Source: Rhizobiaceae bacterium (lineage in GTDB: Bacteria; Pseudomonadota; Alphaproteobacteria; Rhizobiales; Rhizobiaceae). Taken from it: a stretch of DNA of 46,863 bases. Where the stretch lies: contig JAESUH010000056.1 in NCBI GenBank assembly GCA_016763155.1, forward strand, positions 1-46,863. Reading direction: 5' to 3'. The notes under the pieces are model-generated. The model had not been told where the DNA came from, searched no databases, and worked only from the letters and a program-made list of their open reading frames with translations. Shown here one piece after another: positions 19,448 through 28,652 of the stretch. The position numbers were made by a program, and so were the translations under genes. How positions within the stretch are numbered: the stretch's first letter is position 1; every line of letters starts with the position of its first letter.

Positions 19448-19766
19448 GATGATCTCTGCAATTGTTGAATTGTTTTAGTGCTTGTCCTGGCGATGCAAGT
19501 TTGGGTGGGAATTGGAATCATAATTCCCACGTTATCGTTTGTTGATTAAAAAGCCCATTGTTGTCGGCTTATTTTCGACAAAGATAATGGCGAGCCATAT
19601 ATTGGCTAGTCTTCTATATAGACGACCAATAATTGAAAAGGGTTGGATAGAAAACGCGATTTGAAATATTGTTTGCCTGACAGGGCAATTATTAGTGTTC
19701 CATTCGTTGAATTTGTGCCATTGAAAACTGATATATCTGATTATCACAGTTTATTTGAGCAATTTC
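19448..19766. other. Divergent intergenic region between pgi and fpr
   Basis: No gene is convincing here. The region contains the perfect inverted repeat at 19505-19530, listed separately, and a smaller one, AGCCA-tatat-TGGCT, near 19592. The remainder is AT-rich and should hold the promoters for pgi and for fpr. No clear ribosome site precedes the fpr start. Confidence 0.4.
19505..19530. promoter_or_regulatory. Perfect 9-bp inverted repeat upstream of pgi
   Basis: GTGGGAATT (19505-19513) is repeated inverted as AATTCCCAC (19522-19530) around 8 bases, which include a GAATC (GANTC) site. It could be an operator for pgi-pgm, or a leader hairpin if the transcript starts further upstream. There is no T tract, so termination is unlikely. 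Confidence 0.45.
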
Positions 19767-20576
19767 ATGAATGTACCCGTTATTTCAGCTGAATCAGCAA
19801 CCGAACTACCCAAGGGCGTCGTTGGCCTAAAGGTTCTTTCCGTCAAACATTATACGGATCACTTGTTCTCCTTTAAGGTGGAACGCCCGGCCAGTTTTCG
19901 ATTTCGTTCAGGTGAATTTGTCATGATCGGCTTGATGGTTGATGGCAAAGCTCTGTTACGCGCCTATTCGATTGCATCTCCATCGTGGGATGATGAATTG
20001 GAATTTTTCTCAATTAAAGTGCCAGACGGTCCGTTAACCTCGAAATTGCTACATATTCAACCAGGCGATCAAATTGTAATGCGGCCAAAACCTGTGGGGA
20101 CGCTGGTGCATGATGCATTGCTGCCTGGAAGCAGGTTGTTTTTGTTTTCAACCGGTACAGGCATTGCACCTTTTGCCAGCGTAATCCGCGATCCGGAAAC
20201 TTATGAAAAATTTGACCGGGTGATACTTACTCATGCCACCAGAGAAGTGAGCGAACTTGCCTATGGCTATGAGGTGGTGGGCGCGACACTCGATAATGAA
20301 TTTTTAGGTGAAATGGTTGCCGGAAAATTGGAACATCTGGCCTGTACTACGCGGGAACAATCAGAGCGCATGGGTCGGATCACAACATGGATCGACGATG
20401 GCCGGCTGGCAGAGTTTGCCGGTGGACCGCTAAACCCGGAAACCGACCGCGTGATGATTTGTGGTTCCATGGATATGCTGAAATCTCTCAAGGCCATTTG
20501 TGAGGAAAAGGGCTTCATTGAGGGATCAAACAGTTCACCCGGCCAATTTGTGATTGAAAAGGCCTTTGTCGATTAG
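19767..20576 (+). CDS. fpr: Ferredoxin--NADP+ reductase
   Basis: This 269-residue FAD enzyme moves electrons between NADPH and ferredoxin or flavodoxin. The FAD motif RAYSIASP is at 65-72, GPLTSKL at 88-94, the NADP-binding STGTGIAPFASV at 128-139, and the short C-terminal end FVIEKAFVD is typical of the bacterial Fpr subclass. I start at ATG 19767, which gives the usual MNVPV-type beginning; an in-frame TTG at 19755 would add 4 residues. It is a single gene. It could supply electrons to the P450 at 7945, but nothing in the layout links them. Confidence 0.92.
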   Translation: MNVPVISAESATELPKGVVGLKVLSVKHYTDHLFSFKVERPASFRFRSGEFVMIGLMVDGKALLRAYSIASPSWDDELEFFSIKVPDGPLTSKLLHIQPGDQIVMRPKPVGTLVHDALLPGSRLFLFSTGTGIAPFASVIRDPETYEKFDRVILTHATREVSELAYGYEVVGATLDNEFLGEMVAGKLEHLACTTREQSERMGRITTWIDDGRLAEFAGGPLNPETDRVMICGSMDMLKSLKAICEEKGFIEGSNSSPGQFVIEKAFVD

Positions 20577-20809
20577 GCTTGATCCTGCTTGTGGAGGCGA
20601 AAGATGTATATGTGTTGGGGTGAGCGGCGCTCTTGCAATATTACGTTGTAAAATGCAATAAAGACTGAAAATTATAGTTTCACAATTCCAATGCAAGAAA
20701 AATTGCTATAGACAGTGAATTGGGGCTTTTATTTGGTGTTATTTAACACGACAATATTTTCGGATATTGTTTCAGGCAAGACGAGATATTGTGATTTGCA
20801 GCTTTTTGT

Positions 20810-22729
20810 GTGGTTAGAACAGTGAAATTTTCCTTGTTCCATTCACTATTTTCTATGCCTCGCTGGATGAAGCGCGTTGTATTCGTCATTGGGGATATGA
20901 TTGGCGTTTCCATCTGCATTTGGCTCGCCATGGCTTTGCGCCTTGGTGATATATGGCCCTCTTACAGACTTTCTTCAGTTTGGTATTTGTTCTTAATATT
21001 GCCCCCATTAGGGTTTCTCCTTTTCTGGAGGCTGGGACTCTATCATAATTTTGTCAGGCAGATGGGGCGCGAAGGTTTTAATACCATCGTTCTTGGCTCT
21101 TCCATGTTAATGGTGGCTTTCGCACTGTTGACCAATTTTATTGCTCCATATTTTATCCCCAATGTACTGGTTGCACCGCGTTCCTTACCCTTTATTTTCT
21201 TTATGGCTGAGTTATTTGCGGTTGGTGGCCTACGTATGGGCGTTCAATTGCTGTATTTCTGGGTGGATGATCGTCTCAGCAACCGGCAGCCAGCGATTAT
21301 TTATGGAGCCGGGATCACGGGCGTATCTCTTGCCATGTCACTGCAATCCAGCGCGGAATTTAAGCCGGTTGCTTTTATTGATGATGATACCAGATTGCTC
21401 AACACAGTGGTGAGAGGCCTTAAGGTTTATAGCCCGAAAAGAACCAAGGAAATTGCTGCTAAACACAATGTGAAAAATATCCTTCTGGCTATTCCTTCTC
21501 TCAAGCGGCGGCGGCGAAACGAGATTTTATCTGACCTGGAGGAATATGATATTCAGGTCCATACGGTTCCTTCAATTCAGGAACTTGCCAGCGGCCAGGC
21601 CAAGGTCGATCAATTGCGTGATTTGGATGTGAAAGACATTCTGGCACGTGATGTGGTGGATTTTGTGAATGACGCGGTTCATGAGTTCGTTTTTGGCAAA
21701 TGTGTAATGGTAACTGGTGCCGGGGGATCAATCGGTTCAGAACTGACACGGCAGGTTGTGGCGGCACGACCAAGTTTGATTATTCTTTTTGAACAGAACG
21801 AACTGGCGCTTTATAGAATTGATCAGGAAATACGAGCGATTTGCGCTACTGCCAATCTGGATATTGAGATCCGTGCGGTACTAGGCTCTGTATGCGATGA
21901 GCGGCGGCTGAAGAATGTGTTGGGTGACTATAAACCCAGAATTGTATTCCATGCTGCGGCTTATAAACACGTGCCAATCGTTGAAGATAATGTCCTGGAG
22001 GGTATTCGAAATAACGTAATTGGCACCAGAACAATCGCTGAAGTTTCCGCAAAACTTGGTGTGGAACGCTTTATTTTGATTTCCACCGATAAGGCTGTTC
22101 GTCCCACTAGTGTAATGGGTGCCAGCAAAAGGTTGGCAGAGTTGTTTTGTCAGGATATGCAAAAGTGCTATCCGGACACCATTTTTTCCATGGTGCGGTT
22201 TGGTAATGTCCTGGGTTCTTCTGGATCAGTCGTGCCACTATTTACCGAGCAAATTAGACGCGGTGGACCGGTTACGGTCACGGACCCTAATGTCACCCGC
22301 TATTTTATGACCATTCCCGAAGCTGCCAAACTGGTTATTGAGGCTGGAATTATGGCCAATGGTGGCGATTTGTTCATTCTGGATATGGGTGAACCGATAA
22401 AAATTGTCGACATGGCGCGCAACATGATTGAGCTGAGCGGATTGGAAGTGAAAGATAAAAACAATCCATTCGGCGATATAGAAATTGTATTTGGTGGATT
22501 GCGTAGTGGCGAAAAAATGTATGAGGAGCTGTTGATCGAAGACAGTTCCACCCCAACGGCACATCCCAAAATCATGCGAGCTGTGGAGCACAGCCTTAGT
22601 ACGGACGAGTTGAAAAAAACCCTATCCACTATGAATGATGCTATTCGTGATTATGATCAGGATGCGGCGCTGGCTTGCCTGTCAAAGGCTGTGGAAAATT
22701 TTAATCGATACGAGATACCCAAGTCGTAG
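20810..22729 (+). CDS. Membrane-bound nucleotide-sugar 4,6-dehydratase/epimerase (WbpM/CapD-like)
   Basis: This 639-residue polysaccharide biosynthesis protein has about four hydrophobic segments in the first 135 residues and a nucleotide-binding middle part (IIYGAGITGVSLA). Its C-terminal SDR domain contains VTGAGGSIGSELTRQ near 303 and STDKAVRPTSVMGASKRLAE. Here the usual Tyr of YxxxK is Met (MGASK), as in the WbpM/FlaA1 class of UDP-GlcNAc dehydratases. It likely makes an amino-sugar precursor for O-antigen or capsule at the inner membrane. The start is uncertain: GTG 20810, GTG 20822 or ATG 20855 are possible, and none has a good ribosome site. Confidence 0.88.
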   Translation: MVRTVKFSLFHSLFSMPRWMKRVVFVIGDMIGVSICIWLAMALRLGDIWPSYRLSSVWYLFLILPPLGFLLFWRLGLYHNFVRQMGREGFNTIVLGSSMLMVAFALLTNFIAPYFIPNVLVAPRSLPFIFFMAELFAVGGLRMGVQLLYFWVDDRLSNRQPAIIYGAGITGVSLAMSLQSSAEFKPVAFIDDDTRLLNTVVRGLKVYSPKRTKEIAAKHNVKNILLAIPSLKRRRRNEILSDLEEYDIQVHTVPSIQELASGQAKVDQLRDLDVKDILARDVVDFVNDAVHEFVFGKCVMVTGAGGSIGSELTRQVVAARPSLIILFEQNELALYRIDQEIRAICATANLDIEIRAVLGSVCDERRLKNVLGDYKPRIVFHAAAYKHVPIVEDNVLEGIRNNVIGTRTIAEVSAKLGVERFILISTDKAVRPTSVMGASKRLAELFCQDMQKCYPDTIFSMVRFGNVLGSSGSVVPLFTEQIRRGGPVTVTDPNVTRYFMTIPEAAKLVIEAGIMANGGDLFILDMGEPIKIVDMARNMIELSGLEVKDKNNPFGDIEIVFGGLRSGEKMYEELLIEDSSTPTAHPKIMRAVEHSLSTDELKKTLSTMNDAIRDYDQDAALACLSKAVENFNRYEIPKS

Positions 22730-22743
22730 AAAAATTTTGCAAC

Positions 22744-24981
22744 TCAGCCTCTGGGCAGAGGCGGGGCAATTTTAAAATTCAACATTTCCGGTGGCAGGCA
22801 GATTTGGTCCGAGCAGGTCTGGATTTCCAGTTGGATGTGGCTGGTTTTTGAATTCAAATTCTTTGTTTCAACACGGATATCAAAAGTGCCTTCGTAAAGT
22901 GCCAGTGGTTTTTCGCTGAAGCCTAGCTTTTTGATTTCTGCTTCAGGATAAATAATTTTTGCAATCTCGGGTTCTTTCAGCGTCTTCAACGTCACTTTTG
23001 TCGGAATAAGGTAATTTTCCAGCGGTTTGTCGGCGTTTATGTGCCAGCCCGGAGCCATTTTGATTTGAAGCAAGATGGTTTCATCCTCCATTTGTTGGGC
23101 GTGGACACGATACGCACCACTGCCACCATATTGTACTGGGCCGGTGCCTGTTCTCAGGAATTTGTCAGCGGCCTTTAAAATAGATGTGCCGCCTGCAGAA
23201 TTTGCAAATCCGGATAAGGCTGCAATCAGTTTTTCTGTTCTTCGTTTGCTCTCTGGGCCGAGGGTGCGTTGAGCAAGGTTTGTTGCTACTTCGAGGGCTG
23301 TTCCATTAGCTGAGGCAAGGTCGGAATCTTGTCTCGATTTGAACCTGCCAAAGCCACCGGTTTCGTTTGTGGTGGAGCTGGAACTGGTGGAGAAAAAATC
23401 TCCAACTTCTTGATCGGAGAAGTCATCTTCCATGGTTTGAAAAAGTATATTCGCCCTCTCCAGCCAAAGCTGTCCTCCTGTCAAATCGTGCAAATGAAGG
23501 AAGGCGCGAGCGAGGAAGGCGTAGTCGGTCAGCTTTGCTTCTATCGAGGGGGTTCCTTCGAAATAGCTACGGAATAATTTGCGTTCCCCATTTCGCATAT
23601 TATCCCAGATGAACTGCGCAGATTTTATGGCTGCTTTTTCATATGCTTCATCACCCAGGATCATGGAAGTTCGGGCCAGGGCGGAAATCATCATAGCGTT
23701 CCAGTTGACGACGAGTTTCTCATCGCGCTGGGGTTTTTCTCTTTTTGTGCGCGCAACGGCCAATTTGTCGAATATCTGCTTAACGCGCAGATTATCCTTC
23801 GCGCTAACATTATCGAGGTTTAAAACGAGCTTTCCGGCCAATTCTCCTTCGGAGATGATTTGAAATTTTTCGATGGCGTAAGTGGCTTCGTCAACGCCTA
23901 ATGCGCTTACTAATTGTTCGTCGGTCCAGACATAAAATGTGCCTTCTTCCCCTTCAGAATCTGCGTCGCGGGTGGCATAGAACCCGCCTTTAGGATCGGT
24001 TAAATCTGCCAGTACATAATCTGCAATTTTCCGTGCCATATGGCCATATCCTGGTTTTCCGGTAATGCGGTACGCTTCCGAATATGCTTGGGTCATCATG
24101 GCTTGATCGTAGAGCATTTTTTCAAAATGCGGGATGCGCCAACCGGGGTCGACTGTATAACGATGCAAACCACCTTCTATGTGGTCGTGGATGCCGCCAG
24201 ATATTATCGAATTCAAAGTGAGTTCAACCGCTGCCAAACCTGCCTTGGCTTCAGGACCATCGCTGCGTTCTGCCTGATGCAACAAATACATCAAAATGGA
24301 CTGCTGAAAAAACTTGGGCGCACTGCCCATGCCGCCGGAAAATTCGTCGAATTGACTGGTTAATTCCGCCGCGGTTTTGTTCATAAGTTCCGGAGTTATT
24401 TCGGCAGCTTCTGCTTTCCTGGTCATGAAGTTTTCCAGCAATTCAGAAAGCCGTTCGGCTTCTGCAATCAAATCCTGTTGCTGGGATTCCCATCCATTCA
24501 AGATGTTGCCCAGGATTTCGCGGAAGCTGTCGGGGGCTATATATCCGGTTCCGTAAAATGGTTTGCGTTCCGGCGTAAGAAATACGGTATTTGGCCACCC
24601 GCCACGCCGGGTGAGGGCTTCGGTTACCAGCATATAAGCTTCGTCCAGTTCCGGGCGGCGCTCGCGGTCGACGATTACGGGGATGAAATTTTCGTTTATG
24701 GCTTTAGCGATATCGGGCACATTGAAATGAGTTTCCTGCATCACATGGCACCAATGGCAGGCTGTATACCCAAAAGAAGCAAGCACCGGCAAATTGCGCT
24801 TTCGGGCAAGTTCGAACGTGGCTTCCTCCCAAGGATACCATTTTACCAAATCGTTTGCATGAAGCCTTAGATAGGGCGAGGGGGCCTTGACTAGTCGAGG
24901 ATTTCCCTGTGCTGCCAAAGCTGGCGCAATTGGTACTGCGAGGGCCGTTGCAAAAATCCAAGGCAATATGTTCACCGTCAA
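22744..24981 (-). CDS. Secreted thioredoxin-domain protein (DUF255/YyaL type) fused to a DsbD-N-like domain
   Basis: This 745-residue protein begins with a signal peptide (hydrophobic 5-23, AxA-type site near 24), so it should be periplasmic. Residues 25 to about 190 form the thioredoxin-like DUF255 domain with the active-site pair Cys75/Cys78 in TACHWCHVM. A long alpha/alpha-barrel-like region follows (for example HFEKMLYDQAMMTQAYSEA), as in YyaL/SSP411 proteins. The last roughly 127 residues, from about 619, resemble the N-terminal domain of the thiol-disulfide interchange protein DsbD. They include GWHINAD and a second cysteine pair, Cys723/Cys728, in TCSDQICLPP. Function is not established; disulfide chemistry in the envelope is likely. 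It ends 14 bases from the convergent dehydratase gene. Confidence 0.82.
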   Translation of the reverse strand: MTVNILPWIFATALAVPIAPALAAQGNPRLVKAPSPYLRLHANDLVKWYPWEEATFELARKRNLPVLASFGYTACHWCHVMQETHFNVPDIAKAINENFIPVIVDRERRPELDEAYMLVTEALTRRGGWPNTVFLTPERKPFYGTGYIAPDSFREILGNILNGWESQQQDLIAEAERLSELLENFMTRKAEAAEITPELMNKTAAELTSQFDEFSGGMGSAPKFFQQSILMYLLHQAERSDGPEAKAGLAAVELTLNSIISGGIHDHIEGGLHRYTVDPGWRIPHFEKMLYDQAMMTQAYSEAYRITGKPGYGHMARKIADYVLADLTDPKGGFYATRDADSEGEEGTFYVWTDEQLVSALGVDEATYAIEKFQIISEGELAGKLVLNLDNVSAKDNLRVKQIFDKLAVARTKREKPQRDEKLVVNWNAMMISALARTSMILGDEAYEKAAIKSAQFIWDNMRNGERKLFRSYFEGTPSIEAKLTDYAFLARAFLHLHDLTGGQLWLERANILFQTMEDDFSDQEVGDFFSTSSSSTTNETGGFGRFKSRQDSDLASANGTALEVATNLAQRTLGPESKRRTEKLIAALSGFANSAGGTSILKAADKFLRTGTGPVQYGGSGAYRVHAQQMEDETILLQIKMAPGWHINADKPLENYLIPTKVTLKTLKEPEIAKIIYPEAEIKKLGFSEKPLALYEGTFDIRVETKNLNSKTSHIQLEIQTCSDQICLPPEMLNFKIAPPLPRG

Positions 24982-25067
24982 TCTCCTACCAAATCATGAT
25001 TGCCTGACTATACAGGCTTCAGGGTAAAGCCAGAATCACAATCATGTGCAGGTGGTTTCGTGCCTGT

Positions 25068-26219
25068 TTATTTTTTGTTGTCTGGTTCCAGACTGTGCAG
25101 GGTGAACCAGCTTAGAACAATCAAGGGAAGCCCAATGCCGAAGGATGTGCGGATGCCAAAATGTTCGGCGATAAAGCCTAAAAGTGGTGGGGCAATCAAA
25201 AAGACAAAAAACGATAATTGCGCCAGTGCGGCCACATTGGTTGCCGCCGGGCGGTCTGTTCTTTGAGCTGCAGCGGACATGGCAAGAGGGAACACCACAC
25301 TGGTGCCTGCTCCCATTAATGCAAAGCCAATAAGGGAGATGACCGGGTGAGGTGAGAATACTACCAAAACCGTTCCGAACGAAAGGGTAGCAATCAGGGT
25401 TCTGGCAATTTTGACCGGGCCAAAGCGATCAACAAAACCATCGGCGAAATATCGAACGATTGCCTGGGTGAGAGCGCCGGCAGCTAATGCAAGTCCGCTG
25501 ACAAAGGGCGAAGTTTGAAAGACATCGCGCATATATATGACTGACCAATCAGCGGCAGCGCCTTCCAGCAGCATGGCAGAAAGGGTGAAGGCAACAATCA
25601 GCAATATGGCTGAGGTGGGTTTGACGAACCCATGATTGGCGCCTTCTTCACTTGTTCGGGCAGGAGCTGGCGAAAAATCATAAAACAACATTACCGCAAG
25701 AAGCGACGTTATGATGGTCATGCCCAAAAGGTGGGTGGGAGGAGAAATACCCAATTGGGAAAGGGCAGCAGCAATTATTCCCGCAGCGAAAAAACCGAGG
25801 CTCCAAAATGCATGGGAGCGGTTCATGATGCGTTTCCCGACCTGATGTTCGGTACGGTCCGCTTCCAGATTGACGATGATTTCAATACCGCCAATTGCCA
25901 GTCCACCAGCCATCAGGCAGAAAAAAAAGGTAATGGGAGTTGGGGCAAGACTGGCTGCAAATTCTGCAAGGCCAAGCAGCGGTATGGAGATTATGAAAAT
26001 CAACCGAAACCCGAACTTCTCTATCATTGGGCCAGCAAACATCAGGGATATTTGTGCGCCCAATGCCAATCCGATTAGCGCTGCTCCCAGAACACCCTCG
26101 CTAATACCCATTTTCAGTTGCAGGTCTCCCAGCCGTGGAAAAATTCCTGCAAGGATTAGCGCGTATAGAAAAAAGGAAAGATAGACGCGGTGTTGGGGTG
26201 TAAGGGAAAGGATTCGCAT
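25068..26219 (-). CDS. MFS transporter
   Basis: This 383-residue protein consists of about 12 hydrophobic segments with short loops, the size of a compact major facilitator. The N-terminal motif GLALGAQISLMFAGPMIEKFGFR corresponds to the loop 2-3 region of the family, and a second-half counterpart is YFADGFVDRFGPV. It resembles YbjJ-like MFS proteins. Neither substrate nor direction can be told. It lies upstream of the DUF255 gene on the same strand, 86 bases away, and may share its transcript. Confidence 0.85.
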   Translation of the reverse strand: MRILSLTPQHRVYLSFFLYALILAGIFPRLGDLQLKMGISEGVLGAALIGLALGAQISLMFAGPMIEKFGFRLIFIISIPLLGLAEFAASLAPTPITFFFCLMAGGLAIGGIEIIVNLEADRTEHQVGKRIMNRSHAFWSLGFFAAGIIAAALSQLGISPPTHLLGMTIITSLLAVMLFYDFSPAPARTSEEGANHGFVKPTSAILLIVAFTLSAMLLEGAAADWSVIYMRDVFQTSPFVSGLALAAGALTQAIVRYFADGFVDRFGPVKIARTLIATLSFGTVLVVFSPHPVISLIGFALMGAGTSVVFPLAMSAAAQRTDRPAATNVAALAQLSFFVFLIAPPLLGFIAEHFGIRTSFGIGLPLIVLSWFTLHSLEPDNKK

Positions 26220-26421
26220 TTGCTTTCATCCTGCAGGTGGGGGACAACTTTCACGCCTACACCACAGCCATGGGCGTGTCTACAATCCAGATATAGTAAA
26301 ATCAGACGGTGATATCTGTCGGAAAAAATCAAAGGGTGCCGCAGGTTTCTTGACAAATTTAGTTAAGTTTTGAACGGCTTTAAGGCGTGAGCATAATTTA
26401 ATCGGTTTTTTTGAAACATAA

Positions 26422-26508
26422 TCGCAAAAAATTGCGAACTTCGCGTGACATTCGAGCAATTCTTGATCTAATATACACGTTAAGAACAAAAGCCAATTTC
26501 AGGGAGGA
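26422..26508 (+). promoter_or_regulatory. Promoter region and ribosome site of the ABC substrate-binding gene
   Basis: A sigma70-like pair GTGACA (26445-26450) and TAATAT (26469-26474) is separated by 18 bp, suggesting transcription from about 26481. Just upstream is a perfect palindrome TCGCAA-aaaa-TTGCGA (26422-26437), a possible operator. The strong Shine-Dalgarno AGGGAGGA (26501-26508) lies 6 bases before the ATG. All are predictions from sequence. Confidence 0.5.
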
Positions 26509-26514
26509 ATAATT

Positions 26515-27720
26515 ATGAAACGTAGGCTTATTTTGAAACTTGCAGGCGCCATGCTTGCCGGTTCAGTTGCATTCTCGGGAGCAGCACTTGCAGCGGATGT
26601 AATTAAATTTGGTGCTGTTGCGCCAAAAACAGGACCACTTGCCGGTGGCGCCGTGGTTACCCATTGGCCCAACATCAAATTGTGGGCAGCTCAAATCAAC
26701 GCACGCGGTGGTTTGAAACTCAAAGATGGTCAGAGAAAAATCGAGATCATCGAATATGATGATCAAACCAATCCGGGCGAAACCATCAAGGCTGTTCAGC
26801 GTTTGGTTACTCAGGACAAGGTTGATTTTCTCATTGGCCCATACGGCACTGGTTTCAACCTTGCTGTGGCACCGGTATTTGCAAAATACGGTTACCCGCT
26901 GATTGCTATGACCGCTATTACCGATCAAATTCCTGATCTTGCCAAGAAATTCCCAGGCATGTTCTTTACGCTTGGTTCAACCACCCCGATCGTTCAGGGC
27001 GTTGCCGACATTTTGTCCGAGCTGGTTGCTGATGGCAAAATTGGCAATAAAATTGCCATGGTCAATGTGGCTGATGCTTTCGGTATCGAGCTTGCCAATG
27101 CGGCACGTCCGATCTTTAAAGCTGCTGGACTGGATGTGGTTTATGATAAATCCTATCCGCTTGGTACACAGGATCTTTCGCCAATCGTGAAGGGTGCAAA
27201 AGCTGCTTCTCCGGATGCGTTTATTGCTTGGTCCTATCCGCCAGACACATTTGGTCTGACTGGTCAGGCTATGGTTCAGGGTCTTGATGTGAAGGTGTTT
27301 TATACCGCCGTTGCAACAAGCTTCCCTGCCTATGGTGGAAAATTTGGTTCTGCCGCCAATAACGTTATGGGCACTGGTGGTGTGAATCCTGATGATCCTG
27401 CAATCAAAGCTTATATGAAGGCTCATAAGGAAATCACTGGGCTTGACGCTGATTTCTGGGCTAGCTCTTCAGTCTATTCTTCATTGCAAATTCTGGAGCA
27501 GGCGATTGAAGGCGTTGGTGAAGTGGACCGTGCCAAGGTTACTGAATACATAAAGAATAACAGCTTCAAGACTATTCTTGGTGATATCACATTCGATGAG
27601 AACAACAATAACGTAAATTTCTGGACCGTTGGCCAATGGCAGGACGGTGTTTACCAGGGCGTTAAAGCTGTTGGTCGTGATGGTGCAAAAGAAGTGCGCC
27701 TGAAAAGCGGCTGGAAATAG
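26515..27720 (+). CDS. Branched-chain-amino-acid-type ABC transporter, substrate-binding protein
   Basis: This 401-residue periplasmic protein starts with a signal peptide (MKRRLILKLAG..., cleavage after ALAA near 27). The mature part is of the LivJ/peripla_BP_6 type, seen in IKFGAVAPKTGPLAGGA and in NARGGLKLKDGQRKIEIIEYDDQ. It is the first gene of a complete five-gene importer. The ligand is not certain: members of this family bind amino acids, urea, or aromatic and other organic acids. The downstream aldehyde dehydrogenases argue for a catabolic substrate. A terminator-like hairpin follows. Confidence 0.92.
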   Translation: MKRRLILKLAGAMLAGSVAFSGAALAADVIKFGAVAPKTGPLAGGAVVTHWPNIKLWAAQINARGGLKLKDGQRKIEIIEYDDQTNPGETIKAVQRLVTQDKVDFLIGPYGTGFNLAVAPVFAKYGYPLIAMTAITDQIPDLAKKFPGMFFTLGSTTPIVQGVADILSELVADGKIGNKIAMVNVADAFGIELANAARPIFKAAGLDVVYDKSYPLGTQDLSPIVKGAKAASPDAFIAWSYPPDTFGLTGQAMVQGLDVKVFYTAVATSFPAYGGKFGSAANNVMGTGGVNPDDPAIKAYMKAHKEITGLDADFWASSSVYSSLQILEQAIEGVGEVDRAKVTEYIKNNSFKTILGDITFDENNNNVNFWTVGQWQDGVYQGVKAVGRDGAKEVRLKSGWK

Positions 27721-27733
27721 GCTTAAATACGAT

Positions 27734-27763
27734 GCTCCCGGCAGTTTTTGCCGGGAGCTTTTT
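27734..27763 (+). terminator. Intrinsic terminator between the binding-protein gene and the permease genes
   Basis: A perfect 10-bp stem, GCTCCCGGCA (27734-27743) with TGCCGGGAGC (27749-27758), has a 5-base loop and is followed by TTTTT (27759-27763). It lies only 23 bases before the permease start. Partial read-through would give more binding protein than membrane components, as is common in ABC importers. Confidence 0.85.
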
Positions 27764-27785
27764 CGTTTGAGCGGGGCATAAAATA

Positions 27786-28652
27786 ATGGATATCCTGATC
27801 ACTGGCCTGTTGCTTGGCGGCATTTATGCGCTGATGGCTATGGGGTTGAGTCTGCAATATGGCGTGGCCCGGATTATGAATTTGGCCAATGGCGAAATGT
27901 TGGTCGTGGGAGCCTTTGCGGCGTTCTGGTTTTATACCGTTGCCGAGATCAGCCCCCTAATATCCGTATTCCTGATTTCACCTGTGGTCTTTTTCGCAAA
28001 CTGGCTGATCTATCGCTTTATGCTGCAGCCGCTGGTTAAGCGGTCTAAATCACAAGGGCAATTGGAGGTGGACAGCATATTGGCTACCTTCGGGATGAGC
28101 TTCATTCTGGTTGGCCTGATGGTCGCGGTATTTGGTGGCGACTATTTCAATTACACTTTCCTGGCTAAACCGGTAGATATTTTGGGCAACACCTATGCCG
28201 CTAATCGGCTGGTTGCTTTTGGCATGGCTATATTGATTGGTAGCCTGCTTTATTTGTGGCTGAATTTCACAAGGCCGGGCATGGCCATGCGGGCTGTATC
28301 AGTTAACCCGGATGCTGCCGGTCTGGCGGGAATAGATGTGCAGCGCATGTCGGCGCTGGCCTTTGCTCTTGGGGGAGCAGTGACGGCAATTGGCGGTGGG
28401 TTTATTTCGACCTTTCAGACCATGGATGCATCCATCGGAATTCTTTTCACCATGAAGGCGTTGATCATCGTCATTATGGGTGGGGTTGGAGATATTCGTG
28501 GCACAATCCTTGCAGCCCTTGTGCTTGGGTTGCTGGAAACCTTTATTGCCACGGTCATTGATCCGGGGCTCACTTTAGCCGCCGCCTATCTGGTGTTTAT
28601 TCTTGTATTGTTATTTAGGCCGCAGGGCATGTTCGGGAGGAAACCTTCATGA
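27786..28652 (+). CDS. Branched-chain-type ABC transporter permease (LivH-like)
   Basis: This 288-residue inner-membrane protein has about eight hydrophobic segments. The N-terminal GLLLGGIYALMAMGLSLQYGVARIMNLANGEMLVVGAF is the hallmark of LivH permeases, and GGVGDIRGTILAALVLGLLE near the C-terminus is the conserved ATPase-coupling loop. It forms the translocation pathway with the next gene product. Its stop overlaps the next start by 4 bases. Confidence 0.93.
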   Translation: MDILITGLLLGGIYALMAMGLSLQYGVARIMNLANGEMLVVGAFAAFWFYTVAEISPLISVFLISPVVFFANWLIYRFMLQPLVKRSKSQGQLEVDSILATFGMSFILVGLMVAVFGGDYFNYTFLAKPVDILGNTYAANRLVAFGMAILIGSLLYLWLNFTRPGMAMRAVSVNPDAAGLAGIDVQRMSALAFALGGAVTAIGGGFISTFQTMDASIGILFTMKALIIVIMGGVGDIRGTILAALVLGLLETFIATVIDPGLTLAAAYLVFILVLLFRPQGMFGRKPS

